Positions 45,778 to 56,850 of a stretch of DNA of 64,000 nt are shown here, one piece after another (the stretch's first letter is position 1; each line of letters starts with the position of its first letter). Below the pieces are notes generated by a model. That model ran no database searches and was not told the origin of the DNA. It worked only from the letters and a program-made list of their open reading frames with translations. Origin of the DNA: Anodontia alba. Its lineage: Eukaryota > Mollusca > Bivalvia > Lucinida > Lucinidae. The stretch spans positions 30,333,129 through 30,397,128 of the forward strand of contig OZ024828.1 in assembly GCA_964016985.1 (NCBI GenBank). The letters run 5' to 3'. The translations under genes and the position numbers were made by a program.

Positions 45778-47363
45778 CTACTGCAAAATAAATAAATAAA
45801 TAAAAAAAATAAACAATGCATTTCCTGTTCTGTCTCTAAAATATTGGAACTTTAGTTTAGATCATCAGTTGTGATATTTACTTTCTTCACAGATAATTCG
45901 ACTTGACATTTCATTTAAACTGTCTCCATTTGAGAAAGTTTCGACGAAATATCAGTCTTATTTTCTGTGTGCAGTAAGAAAAGATATTTTAATATTGGGC
46001 GGTTTAATAAAGGAAAACTGTTCTATACATTGTGTCAGAGGGCATATGCGCAACCATGAAAAGGAATGCTTCATTTATGCATAATGAATAAAATAGAATA
46101 GTTTTTTTTTTTTAATTTTCCAATGAAGGACCCTCGCGGGCATTAAACAAATACATGCAATATTACACCCCAATTTAACCACAATGACTTTATATTGTGA
46201 AAAGGGGAAACGATGGGGGAGAAATTATAATGAAGTTCACTTGAAAGAATGTTCCATGCACTTTAGCTGTCACATATAATATACCGACGATTTTTTCCTC
46301 ATAAAATGGCGCGGAATTTATTTATGAATGAATACTACTAAGTTGTTTGACTAAAAATAATTCCAACTCAGAAGGCTTACACTTAGATATTTAGCGCGAT
46401 TTGATTGGTAGAGGAAAAATTAGAGCAGCATTTACACGTCGATTAATCCCCTGAGAAGGATTTTTTTAAACTATTTTTGTGTACTTATTTGAAATAAGCT
46501 GTTGAACTCAAGTTTTCAACGTAAACATGGCCGAGTTGAAATTATAGGAAATGAATTTACTTTTTTTTCTGGATTTTATCGATGTGTAAAACGCAAAAGA
46601 ATCGCCCACAAACTTAACAAAAATAATGAGTGAATTTTATACATCGATCAAATCTATAAAAAATCAAATTCATTCCTTTAATAAAAGTAACATTTCAAAC
46701 AACAAAAAAAAAAAAAAAAAAAAAAAAAAATGCAGATAAGCAGATCACACTTGAACGCAGACAAATAGTGTGGTGATAGACAAGCTGAGTAAAAATTTGT
46801 TTTCACCGAATTGCCTTTATCTCTTGTCTATGGTTGGCTGGGCCAGACACGCTTGATTAATTACTTAGAACGATGTTACTTTATCAGAAAGTAAAACATT
46901 AATCGGGCATCTATTGTTACCAGTAAGGATTCCCCCTCCTGTAGTTCCTAAACTTATTTGGAAATCACCGGGAATGCCGAGCATTTGTATAGCCAATGTG
47001 TAAGCACAATATTTTTTTATTTGCTATGAAGAATCGAAGAAAAGTTATTTTTCTCCTAAAATTGAGTGTAAAAATACTGAATGTACATAACATTGTTTTT
47101 TTTTTTTTTTTATTCGAATGTGTTTTATAAATAAATGCCTATTCTGGCAGATTAGAAAACTCAAATAAAATAAACCGCTTCGATCAGTACACGGTCTGCT
47201 GTCCTCAGAAATTTGCTTTGCATATCAGTTACTGATTTTCTCTTACGTAATATAGCTATGTATATTATTTCGCTTGTTTGTCTTATTTCAGCATGGGAAC
47301 AATACTGCGTCGGTTGATCATTGCACTAAGCGTTGTACTAGAGAGTAAATGGTTTCGAAAATA
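45778..47363. other. No gene; one inverted repeat and A/T tracts
   Basis: 46544-46682 is an imperfect inverted repeat (AAATGAATTTACTTTTTTTT, TTATCGATGTGTAAAA against TTTTATACATCGAT, AAATCAAATTCATT). Poly-A at 46702-46730 and poly-T at 47096-47112. Nothing else was recognised. Confidence 0.45.
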
Positions 47364-47582
47364 TTAACTCTTTCATTGCCACGGGCGATAATAATAGCCT
47401 TTAGCAAACAGCGTAGAACCAGATGAGACGGCTCATAACGAGCCGTCTCATCAGGATCTACGCTGTTTGACATTCAGTCTTTCAACTTTATATATAAACT
47501 TCTTTCCAATGTATGGTTTGTAATAAAAAATAAAAAATTCAGACGACAAATGTAGTCTGAAATTTGGCGCCGAAAGAGTTAA
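47364..47582. mobile_element. TTAA-type MITE with hairpin module
   Basis: TTAACTCTTTCATTGCC and GGCGCCGAAAGAGTTAA form the ends. The central hairpin GCAAACAGCGTAGAACCAGA...GCTGTTTGAC has the stem GAGACGGCTC/GAGCCGTCTC where the other copies have AGACGCCG/CGGCGTCT, a paired replacement. Confidence 0.8.
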
Positions 47583-47869
47583 GTTTAAAATTTATTTCTC
47601 TGTCGTTTTCCCTCCGGTATTTTCAAAAGTGATATTAATAACACCATCATCCAGTAAGGCTTAATGTCCAGACAAGTCATTAAGTTTGAAATAGACGCAA
47701 TGTCGTTTTTGCATACATCAAAGCGAGCAAATCCTCTTTGGAATTTAAATTAATTCTAGACATAAGGTTAGCAACAGTATAACGTTTTATATCAATGCGA
47801 TATGTGTCTTTGTGTCATTGATAGATTGTGCTCTGTGGTTGATGAGCTTCTTAGACCTATTCTTTACTA
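47583..47869. other. No feature recognised
   Basis: Plain AT-rich spacer. Confidence 0.4.
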
Positions 47870-48215
47870 CAGTAAAATGAACTACTCGAACACCGATGGC
47901 TAGTTTACCTTAGCTGATTCGGACTTGTTTATGAGTCCCTAGGAAATTCTTTCGATAGCTGAAAAAAAAAAAAATGGTATATTTGAGAGAAATTTTCTTA
48001 TTTAGAAATGTATGATGTGTGCACTCATTAGAACCACCTCATCGAGGCGACTTTAATGAGCACATTTAACATACCATTTTTGATAGAAGATCGGAAAGAC
48101 ATTCTTAAATTATTCCTACGGACCTTCTACAGTGATTTACCCTCAATGGCTCGAAGTACCCGTGTCTAGAACAAACTTCCGTGGTCCCAAAGATGTTCGA
48201 GTCATTGAAATATTA
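47870..48215 (-). mobile_element. Element D, copy 2, uninterrupted
   Basis: Reverse complement matches 4625-5165 without the 4873-5056 insert. The core GCACTCATTAGAACCACCTC...GAGGCGACTTTAATGAGCAC lies at about 48010-48065. An A-rich tract at 47961-47973 is copy-specific. Confidence 0.7.
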
Positions 48216-48282
48216 CCGCATTTTCTGTACATCCTAAGGGAACTGGATACACTTGGTAGATATTCCGTCACTTTATACAAAA

Positions 48283-48645
48283 CGTAACGAAAACGTGCCT
48301 ATTCAATTATACTGAAAATTTTATCACCAAAAAATGAAAATTTTCAGATAAAAAATTCTTATATTTTTCATATTTCTGCTCAAAGCATAGATTGTGGGTA
48401 CTCGTAAGAACCGCCTCTACTACGAGGCGGTTCTAACGGGTACCCAAAATCTATGTTTTAAGCTCAAAGCATAGATTGTGGGTACTCGTGAGAACCATCT
48501 CTACGAGACGGTTCTCACGAGTACCCACAATCTATGTTTTTGAGCAGAAACAAGAAAAATAATATTTACCCCTGTAAACCCCAGTTTTACTATATAAAAG
48601 TGGGGTTTAAGGGGGTCAAAATTATATAGGCATGTTTTCGTGATG
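48283..48645 (+). mobile_element. Family A MITE, copy 15, with two central palindromes
   Basis: Left end CGTAACGAAAACGTGCC, right end GCATGTTTTCGTGATG. The first palindrome (about 48381-48460) has CTCGTAAGAACCGCCTC; the second (about 48463-48540) has CTCGTGAGAACCATCTC with the matching GAGACGGTTCTCACGAG. The second carries a paired change (GTGAGAACC/GGTTCTCAC) absent from the first. Confidence 0.9.
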
Positions 48646-48649
48646 AGGA

Positions 48650-48865
48650 TAACCTTTGTTACTTCCTGGTTGTGACTTGGCGGACCAAACGCCATCCGAA
48701 ATGAGGTCTGCTCTATAACGGAAGAAGCTGCTACCACCGGCAGCAAAGTCTTTCCTTGTAAAGTAGGCACCATTTTAGAAGGGGACCAAACAATTCTGAA
48801 AGCGTTGCCTCCTACAAAATGTATAAGTTTTCCTTTAAATATCCAGTACATGCTGAAGCAATGAG
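48650..48865. repeat. Interspersed repeat C copy
   Basis: TTACTTCCTGGTTGTGAC, GAGGTCTGCTCTATAACGG, TTCCTTGTAAAGTAGGC and TTTTCCTTTAAATATCC parallel 41140-41650. A 132-codon minus-strand open frame over it and the adjoining MITE is a by-product. Confidence 0.5.
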
Positions 48866-48919
48866 TAGGTACATGTAAATGAAAGACAAAAAAGCACATT
48901 TAATTGACTTCAATTGTGT

Positions 48920-49230
48920 ATGGCAAACAAAAAAAAAAAAAAAAATAAAAAAATAAAAAAAAAAAAAAAATAAATAAATAAATAAATTAAATAAAAAAAA
49001 ATAAAGTTTTCTAATTTGTCAGTCCTCCTACTTGGAGTATATGTTAGTTGTTGTATGGTTTGATTGTAAAGCATATTTTGAAGGATGTATGCAGATAAAA
49101 ATATCTGCTAGAAATATTGAAAAGCTAATAAAAAAAAAAATAAATAATAAAAGAAATAAATAAAAAAAAAAAAAAAAAAAAAAAATAAATAAATAAAAAT
49201 GAAAAAAAAAAAAAAAAAAAAAAAAAAAAG
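48920..49230. repeat. A-rich low-complexity blocks
   Basis: (AAAAT)/(AAATA)-rich blocks at about 48928-49004 and 49129-49229, separated by about 120 bp of ordinary sequence. Confidence 0.9.
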
Positions 49231-49332
49231 AAAACTGCATAATTCTGAATAATGGAAAAAGGAGTTGTTAAAACTGCAAACTTCTGATAATCCGCCTAAT
49301 AGTAGTTACCACTGTATATCCTTGTTTTCACT

Positions 49333-49685
49333 ATATGAGCAGGAGCACAGCATTTCCTACGAGAATTCATGTGCGCACAGTGAAGACTCAGCTCAGCCTG
49401 CGCATTCGCGCAGTCTGATCAGAGTCTCCACATGACATTATGTGGGTAACCAAGGATCCTAAGCTTCTTCAAGCGGACAATGGAGACTCTTATCAGCCTG
49501 CATCTTCGCTCGTCGTTGATGCTAATTTGTAGGAAATATTACGATGGACAATCCGGTACATATAGGCCGCGCAATGAGAAAAAAATGTCTTTGGGAATAT
49601 CCGGGCAGTGAATGCCCAGATCAGCCTGCGCATCCTCACAGTCTGATCAGGACCTTCACTGTCCGCTTATAGAATTATCAAGTAC
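49333..49685. repeat. Family G repeats, two copies
   Basis: 49333-49545 (AGCACAGCATTTCCTAC, GAAGACTCAGCTCAGCCTGC, CGCGCAGTCTGATCAGAG) parallels 2889-3137. 49600-49675 (CCCAGATCAGCCTGCGCATC, CAGTCTGATCAGGACC) is a shorter one. Confidence 0.65.
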
Positions 49686-49709
49686 TGTAGAATATATATA
49701 GGATATTTA

Positions 49710-49855
49710 CTCTTTTTGTGGTGAATACTATAAATATTTTCCTCGAGTGTAATGAAAACATCAGGATTTTCACGAGTGCAAAGCACGAGTGAAAATTTGA
49801 ATACTTTCATTACACGAGATGAAAATATTTATGGTATTCACTAAAGATGAGTATA
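49710..49855. mobile_element. Inverted-repeat element, ~146 bp
   Basis: GTGAATACTATAAATATTTT mirrors AAAATATTTATGGTATTCAC, followed by CTCGAGTGTAATGAAA/TTTCATTACACGAG and TTTTCACGAGTGC/GCACGAGTGAAAA around AAA. Confidence 0.75.
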
Positions 49856-50320
49856 TTTTCTTTTTATTTTATTCTTTACACGCCAATGCTCGCTTCTGAC
49901 GTCAAACTAAACAAGAACGTCATGGCGTCGATGTTCAGTCCTTTAAACATGTGAAGCGCTGGAGAGACAAAAAAAGAAAAAAAAATCCGAAAATCAAAGT
50001 TATCTTGGTACCAAAATGTTTCTTACATTCTGATTAAGAAAATGAAGACCAAAACTTGATAGTTTTGTTCAGAAACTGAGGAGAATATAGAGCAGTTCAA
50101 AAAACCGAAGTGGGATCGGCATCAGCTAGGAAAACAATGACGATAACACGTAGTAATCCGAAACGAAGAGTGAAAATAACACGACCATGTTATTTTTCAT
50201 ATGTGAAAATATCATATCATTTCACATGTAAAAAATATCATGTTTACTTATTTCTGATATACAGTGATTTCACTGCTTGCAATAAAATATAAACAAAGTA
50301 CTTTAAGATTCATCAAATAT
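49856..50320. other. No gene recognised
   Basis: AT-rich with short open frames. A loose inverted pair ACATGTGAAA/TTTCATATGTG near 50197-50230. Confidence 0.4.
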
Positions 50321-50960
50321 TGTAGAATATAATGGAGTACAGTAAAGATAATGATCAGACTATATATCTCCTCTGGCTGATCTGGATCTTTACTGTTTGC
50401 ATTAACTTTGAAGACACATTTTCTCATGTCCCGGTTCATATTACGTAAACATGTTAACGTAATAAGAAGGACTGTATGCATGGCACAAGCGTCTTGACAT
50501 CTAGTAATAGTATAAATCTACTATCTGTGAATCTTTCTGACTATAAATGATTATATTGACTGCGTATTATATTGTATTTCCTATCAAGAGACGACTTAAG
50601 TTCGACGGTGCCAAGAGAAGAATTATTTCCTGTATTATACAGACGCAAACGAGCCTTGTCAGATTGCGCAGATGACATCCAAAGCGTAGCGTAGCATGGA
50701 TAAGACCATTGAAAAAAAATGATATTATAGAATCTTTGTAATGGCACTGACCTTGTTGCAAGGCTGCATTAACTTAATTGCCTCATTGGCATATGCGTCC
50801 GGCGAGTACAGACTTCTTTCTGGTCATCTAGCAGTCTGGTCAGATTTTTGCAGGGCTTTTGTTTGCTACTTTTAGGAAAGGTTCCTAGGCTACTTCAGGC
50901 TGACAGACAAAAATCCCTGATCAGACAGAGATTGACAGGATGATCTAATTCTTGCTTAAT
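50321..50960. repeat. Scattered, diverged family G fragments
   Basis: ATGATCAGACTATATATC with GGCTGATCTGGATCTTTACT (about 50350), AGCAGTCTGGTCAGATTTTT (50829) and AAATCCCTGATCAGACAGAG (50910). Confidence 0.4.
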
Positions 50961-51353
50961 GCACATGTCACAAGGGATATTTTCTCGTTTGAGGCTTATA
51001 CACTTAAAGCGGCCTTGTCCATTTTGCTTGACGCAGGCATTCTGTAGTAAATTGCCTCGACTAAGCTTTGCAGATGATGTCTGATTCTCATTTCCTGTTT
51101 TGCGATGTCATAATTATCGAATGATGGATAAAGATGTCGTCGTGCATTTAAATAGATTAGCTTTTACCACATGTCATCAACACAAGGATTTTTGCTCTTA
51201 CGTATTGCACCACTGCACAACAAAACTATCTTCGCATGGCCTTACCAGGATAGTTGAATGAGTATGTGCATGGCCATCCAATAATTAGCTTCTGCAATAT
51301 TCTAGAAAAAGCCACAATTAGAAAGCATAACCTTCCCGAGACACCGGAATAAG
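50961..51353. other. No feature recognised
   Basis: Plain sequence with short open frames. Confidence 0.4.
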
Positions 51354-52230
51354 ACGTATTCTTGCATAAAAAGTAGTGCCGCACGTTATTAACAGCCGTG
51401 CATTGACCGGCAAAAAGCCGTGTATTAACAAGGCAATTCACGCACTGTTAATGCTCGGCTACGCAACGCTCAATATGCCTGTACCGGGGCCATAGAATTG
51501 CTGCCGTCACGAGATGTGTACTGCCCGGCCCTAGACGAGCATAGTCCGTGAAAATCGTGTTCGCGAGACATCGGTGGAAAGGCGAAACAAAATAGTGCAA
51601 GCTATAACATGAAATGTAGCAAATGTTTTCAGTTTTTATGCAATAATAGCGATCGAACATGGTTTTTCATTGCATTAACAGTCGCCAGTTCCCAAGGGAG
51701 GTGTTGAAAACCGCGGCCTCCGGCCTCGGTTTTCAACACCTCCCTCGGGACCCGGCGAATATTAATGCATAAAAAGGTAAGAGAAAAGTCCAGGGAGTGC
51801 CACAATCACAAACCATAGCCCTTCCCAGACCCCAAGAGGAAAAGGAAACCGACAAATCCAAACAAGCACAAATCAAACAAACGTACGAAAAGCACTAAGA
51901 TTAGCTCTCTCTTCCCCAAGCGAGGTAATCGCAATACTAAAAGGACTGAAAAACACAAGAACAAAATGACACACGGAAAGACATACAACAAATCGCCTCG
52001 TAGAATAAACCACACAGCAACAAAGAGTAAGACTAACACCGGGACCACCGCCTCAGAACGGTCAGTAGAGTAAACCACCGGGTGGGGGGGGGGGGGGTTA
52101 AAGCACTTTTACAGCTAGCTAACTTCACCCTGGGTCCCGATGCTACTCAGAATACAAAAACACATAAAAATTCGGTTCGCATAAAATATGAAAAACCATG
52201 TTTGATTTTGATCCCTATATTCTTGCACAC
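51354..52230 (+). mobile_element. Repeat X, copy 1, with inserted repeat B
   Basis: 51354-51775 and 52187-52230 together match 59763-60170. Conserved blocks are ATTAACAGCCGTGCATT, GCCGTGTATTAACAAGGC, GAGATGTGTACTGCCCGGCC, CGAAACAAAATAGTGCAAG and the GGGAGGTGTTGAAAACCGCG hairpin. The hairpin is complete here, with both arms. The repeat B copy (about 51776-52186) interrupts the right half at AATGCAT. Confidence 0.7.
51776..52186 (-). repeat. Repeat B copy nested in X, with 14-G run
   Basis: Reads on the minus strand through GTAAAAGTGCTTTAACCC, CTACTGACCGTTCTGAGGCG, GATTACCTCGCTTGGGGAAG and GTGATTGTGGCACTCCC. A run of 14 G lies at 52084-52097. A 90-codon frame is a by-product. Confidence 0.65.
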
Positions 52231-52252
52231 CAGTTAAGGAAAAAATGGATTT

Positions 52253-52650
52253 AACCCTGGGATAGAAATTTATATCCTGCCCTGGTTATCCTACCCAGGG
52301 TAAGATAAAAATTGAGAATTTTCACGTGTTTGATATGCACTGGTTGTAATGGACGTAGACACGCCATCGTTAAGGCTTTCGTCTCTAAACGTAACGACGT
52401 CATTAAACGCAACAGTAATGTCATCACAATAGGGCGGACGCCAGCAATCGAATTGATTGCATTATTAAAAATAACTCTACGCTCAGAAATAAAAGGTGTA
52501 CAAGGAGAAGAATCTATCATGTGTATGAGGGGTAGATAGAAAATTCCGTCCCGAAAATCACTGTCCGGAATCACTCGGCATGCCTCGTGATACCAGACAG
52601 TGATCCTCGGGTCGGATTTTTCTATCTACCCCTCACACTTTGATAGATCC
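52253..52650 (-). repeat. Interspersed element K, copy 2
   Basis: Inverted relative to 4229-4600. AACCCTGGGATAGAAA and TTATCCTACCCAGGG at the left, TTTCACGTGTTTGATATGCA in the middle, and the CCGTCCCGAAAATCACTGTC...GACAGTGATCCTCGGGTCGG hairpin plus CTACCCCTCAC at the right. Confidence 0.65.
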
Positions 52651-52924
52651 TTATAATAATGGCCAAAGACAAGGCACAATGGCACAGTTGCAATGACTGA
52701 CACACAAACAAAGAAGCACTGCAACGGCATAGACGCCTAGGAACGCTCGGCATAAACAACTACTGGGTTGGGGTGGTCTTAAACTAGAACTACTCGATTG
52801 TAGCAGCGCCTTTAATTCTGATGCAGCTCCAAATTACACACTCGCGCACGGTCAACGCAGGGTCTTTTATCACAGTTGTGAAATGCCACAGGCAGGAAAA
52901 TCACACAATCACTAAACTGTACCA

Positions 52925-53150
52925 AAACAAAAAATGTAAGACAAAAGTCCAGGAAGTCCCACTTTCACAAACCAAAGCCCTTCCCAGACACCAAGAGGAA
53001 GAGGAAACAGACAAAAGGCAAAACCAAACAAGCGCAAATTGAACAAACGTACGTAAAGCACTAAAATTAGCTCTCTCTTCCCCAAGCGAGGTAATCGCAA
53101 TGCTAAAAGGACTAAAACACAAAAACAAACTAACACAAGGTAAGACTTAA
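52925..53150 (-). repeat. Interspersed repeat B copy
   Basis: ACAAAAGTCCAGGAAGTCCC, CCCTTCCCAGACACCAAGAGG, GAACAAACGTACGTAAAGCA and CCCCAAGCGAGGTAATCGC match 51776-51965 closely. Confidence 0.7.
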
Positions 53151-53467
53151 AATAATGGACTGAATGGCGACCAAAAGCTAGAGCTAAACAAAACCCTAAA
53201 AGAGATTAATCGAAAGCACAGATTGAATAGATAGGTAACTGAAAGCAAATTGGGCAACGGTTGAAGGGGGTGTCCACAATGCTAGCTAAGATACAAGAAA
53301 ACAAGCCAAAAGTAAACAAAAACAACAGTGGGCAGCAATAGCTGGCTATCAGAGTTTGAAAAAAAAAACAATGCTAAAATTACAAATGCGATAGTGTATC
53401 TGCCTGAGAAAGTTGACCATTTGCAGTTTCATCATATATTTGTAATTTTGAGCTGCATCATATTTAA
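53151..53467. other. No feature recognised
   Basis: A-rich spacer without repeat signature. Confidence 0.4.
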
Positions 53468-54050
53468 AGGGCGAGGTTTCGCGCGCAAAATCGGTTAAAG
53501 CCTCCCGACAGTAGTTTTCCTACTGACCGTTTCAAGGTGATTTCTCTGTTGTAGTTCGTCTTTGTTTGTGCGTCGGTATTTTTATATGAGGCGATTGTGT
53601 TGTCATTATTTGTTCCTCACTTCCCCTTCTTTTGGTGCCTACGAAAGGCTGTGCTTCGTGATTGTGGCATTTCCTGGGTATCTTTACTCATATGTTTGCA
53701 ACGGACAGCAGTATGAATTATTGGACTTGAAAAATAGAAGGGAAGGCAATGATCAGGAATCGATACAATTATCCCACACCTCCCATCAGAGACATCAAAT
53801 GGAAAGAAACACAAACACGAAATAACTAGGCTCTAATAGAAACATCACTAGCAGAAAGCCAAACAGACAGTTACTTTGCCACAAAGTGGCCAAATGGCTA
53901 TCCAAAATAAAAAGATGTAAGCGACACACATATTCAAAGACGAAATTTAACAAAAATAAACCATGACAGAAAAACCGCCTTGGAACGGTCAGTGAAAAGT
54001 ATTTCACTGGGGGGCTTAAATCGATTTTACGTGGCCACAATCCTCGCCCT
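53468..54050. mobile_element. Two repeat B ends facing each other (583 bp, inverted ends)
   Basis: Starts AAGGGCGAGG and ends CCTCGCCCTT. Each end continues into GGTTAAAGCC.../...GGCTTAAAT and CTGACCGTTTCAAGG/CCTTGGAACGGTCAG. The left half matches the B copy at 41990-42290; the right half is a shorter B end in reverse. Confidence 0.6.
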
Positions 54051-54249
54051 TACTTCTGCCGCGGTTTAGACACATAATTTGTTCAATCCGCATGATGGCG
54101 TCCTAACTCATCAGTGCTACATCTCCGAGAACACAAAAAATCAACTAATTACAGAGATGAAACAACGATGAGGACTCGACAGCACGAAACAACTGAAATG
54201 CTGGAGAAAAAGAAAACCAACGGTTAGACTCCGGTGAGCCCGACCAAAG

Positions 54250-54567
54250 ATAGAAGTCCACTTTTTCGCTGTATCAGGTGCAAAGAACATAAAAAAATGT
54301 TATGTATTAAATGAGGTCTGTTAGTGTCAAGGCGTCTTCAGCTATGCTAATAAGATTCTGCACAATTCAATCATTAGATTCTTGTGAAAAGCGAATGCTC
54401 TACAGACAGGAAGGCTCTGTGAACAAGCACACAGATCTTGATGATCGCCGTTTGCGTATTGCCTTACGTTTACCTTGATATTTCGGGCACCTTTTAACGT
54501 ACATGTCCTATAGTTTGCACTAATCCATTAAAGTACCCTTTGATGTGTTTCAAAAACTGCTGGAGTA
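54250..54567 (+). repeat. Direct repeat H, copy 1
   Basis: TTATGTATTAAATGAGGTCTG, TTCAATCATTAGATTCTTG, AATGCTCTACAGA, CTCTGTGAACAAGC and CGTTTGCGTATTGCC align in order with 58470-58819. Confidence 0.65.
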
Positions 54568-54582
54568 GTGGCAAACAATGTC

Positions 54583-54624
54583 GAATCAGATCAGACTCAG
54601 GTTTCGGCTCCTGGTCTGATTCGT
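54583..54624. repeat. Short palindrome
   Basis: GAATCAGATCAGACTCAGG mirrors CCTGGTCTGATTC around TTTCGGCT. Possibly a family G fragment. Confidence 0.5.
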
Positions 54625-55109
54625 TCTTATATGTCCACATACACAAGACAAGGCAAATACGGTGAATATCCTGCGAGACTATCTATATAGCAACAAATTA
54701 TTCTAATCATTGATTTGTAAAAGAAAAAAAATTGTCGAATATTTCATTTTTCCTCATAGTACAAATGGCTGAAAAATCTGCAAACATTGATAGGGTAGAT
54801 AGTTTGCAGGTTTTTATAAAGTTCCACTTGTTCAAATTCTCTGAAATTTTAATATTATTATTAAGGAGTATCAATTATTTAAAATCAATGAAGAAATGCA
54901 AAAACTATTTCTTAATAAAACAAGATAACCTTTGGAAACAAAGAACACACTACAGATTAGAAAATGGGAGTCTCTCTTTTATTGCGACTCTTCATAAGCA
55001 GTAATGAAGTTTACAACACTGCTCACGCCCTCTAACGTATACATGGGCAGAACTCTATTTTAAAAGAAACCACAATGATCCCATAAGAAATAAAACATAT
55101 TTACCTACG
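54625..55109. other. No gene recognised
   Basis: AT-rich. A 90-codon open frame (54732-55004) has a Lys/Ile-rich, AT-driven composition and no known domain. Confidence 0.35.
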
Positions 55110-55345
55110 ATGAGACTCGTGCGACCATCGAGACTCGGATCGACTCGTGCATCCGCGCAGTCTGATCAGAGTCTTTGCTAATCACATGTGCCTTCTATAG
55201 CCTCCGGGATACCCAAAGAGAGATAAATGAGAAACCTTGCCATACTGAATGGTTGTAAAGGCACATATTAGGCTGTGCTGGTCACACAGGTCCAATTATA
55301 TGTTTTGGCTTGCACTGGTTCATATTACAGAAGAGATCGAGGAAG
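55110..55345. repeat. Family G interspersed repeat
   Basis: GTGCATCCGCGCAGTCTGAT, CAGAGTCTTTGCTAATCAC and GCTGTGCTGGTCACACAGG parallel 29603-29801. Confidence 0.6.
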
Positions 55346-56461
55346 AGCTGTCCAGTTGCCTCCCCTGAAAGTGCATCTGTTCGCCTTAACTGCAGAAATA
55401 CACGGTCCAGTCCACTAAATGGGCTTAGTTTATTGAGTCGATTGTTTACAACTGAGCCGAAGTATACATACACAAAAACATACCTTTAGGTTGTTGTCTA
55501 CATGATTATCATTGGCCAATGAACCCAGCTAATAGTAACTGATAGCCGCGCTATTCATGTAGCTTTATCATTCACAAAATGTCAATCCAAATAAATCTTA
55601 CCGACTACATCCTGGCTGCCCACGACATATTATTACTCATCGAAATCGACGTTTCAACGTTTAGATATGAAACGTTCATAAGTCTTTTGGATAATTGAGT
55701 CCATTCTGATTACTTTGAAAATCGTATACCACTTGAGGTTCTAGTTTTGCAAGAAATTGAGACTTCAATAAAATTGATTTATCCTGAAATGTCTCAATGA
55801 CATTTTGACTGTATGTTCTTAAAGGCTTTTTGAACATATGTACTGCCATTTTGAGGGAAGAAATATATTGTAAAAATAAGATTGTATTCTTCAAACTTGT
55901 TTTTAATTTTTGACAGAAGAATAGCAAAAACAAGGATTATCTTTCTTATCATAAGTTATGTGTTGCATAGAATGTAGAGTAAATATACGTAAATTATCCA
56001 TTTCAGGATAAAAATTAGCTACTTCTAGTCATACAAAATCAGCATGATCAAATATACATTTTCGTTTTTTTTTTTTTTTTGTTTTTTTTGTTTTTTTTGC
56101 ACTCATCATCCAATGGTTTATACATATAATGCCAAGACGTAATTTTAATTCATTGCTAAAATGTGGAAACTATTACACTCAGTTATCAATTTGTGTTTTC
56201 TATGTATGTTAGCATAACACCGAGACACAACAGGAAAAAAAAATAAAAGATAACTGGCATTTTAATTACTTGGTATTGTGTACATTCAAATTACCATCAG
56301 TATCAGCCATCTAAAACCATAATAAAGGTCAGACCTTGCATTCAGCACTGTAGACGATGTAGTATTTTTTTATTGTCCTGACTATTATGCCAAATTATTA
56401 CTATCACGATACTATCACTATCAGGTATATCCTTATCAAATTGAATATACTGTCATTATTG
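55346..56461. other. No gene recognised; poly-T tract
   Basis: AT-rich sequence with a T-rich tract at 56064-56098. Confidence 0.4.
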
Positions 56462-56850
56462 AGGGCCTAATAGCACGATGCATCACGATACTATCACCAT
56501 CTCCAAATCACACAGTATGTTAATAAATTTTGTTGATTTTATAAAACATGAGTGGGTGTTAAGATACCTAACATTATTGCCCCGTCAAAAACAGCTTTGC
56601 TACCATATCAACAAAGATTTTTGCAAAACATAATCCTTTTTGTTCTCATATTTCGTTAATTTAGACAAAAAGCTTCAGAACCGTATTACAAAAGGAGAAC
56701 GTCTACAGGGACAAAATCTATCAAAAACTATTGATAGTTGAAGAGATTTTCGGCGATAGTTTTCGATAGTTGAAAACACTATTATGATAGCACTATCGTA
56801 GCAGTCACTATCATGATGCATCAATATATCGATGTATCGTTACACCCTAG
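56462..56850. mobile_element. hAT-like MITE with TATC/GATA-rich ends
   Basis: The right end, read in reverse, is CTAGGGTGTAACGATACATC followed by GATATATTGATGCATCATGA. The left part GCACGATGCATCACGATACT mirrors its inner portion. Interior GATAGT/ACTATC blocks cluster at both ends. The left border is not precise. Confidence 0.6.

Noticed and set aside
48501..48899. 132-codon minus-strand open frame
   Set aside because: It is built from a family A MITE and repeat C; similar peptide strings appear wherever family A is read in that frame.
56462..56850. Telomere- or centromere-type satellite from TATC/GATA blocks
   Set aside because: The blocks are not in register as a tandem array and fit the inverted ends of a hAT-like element.
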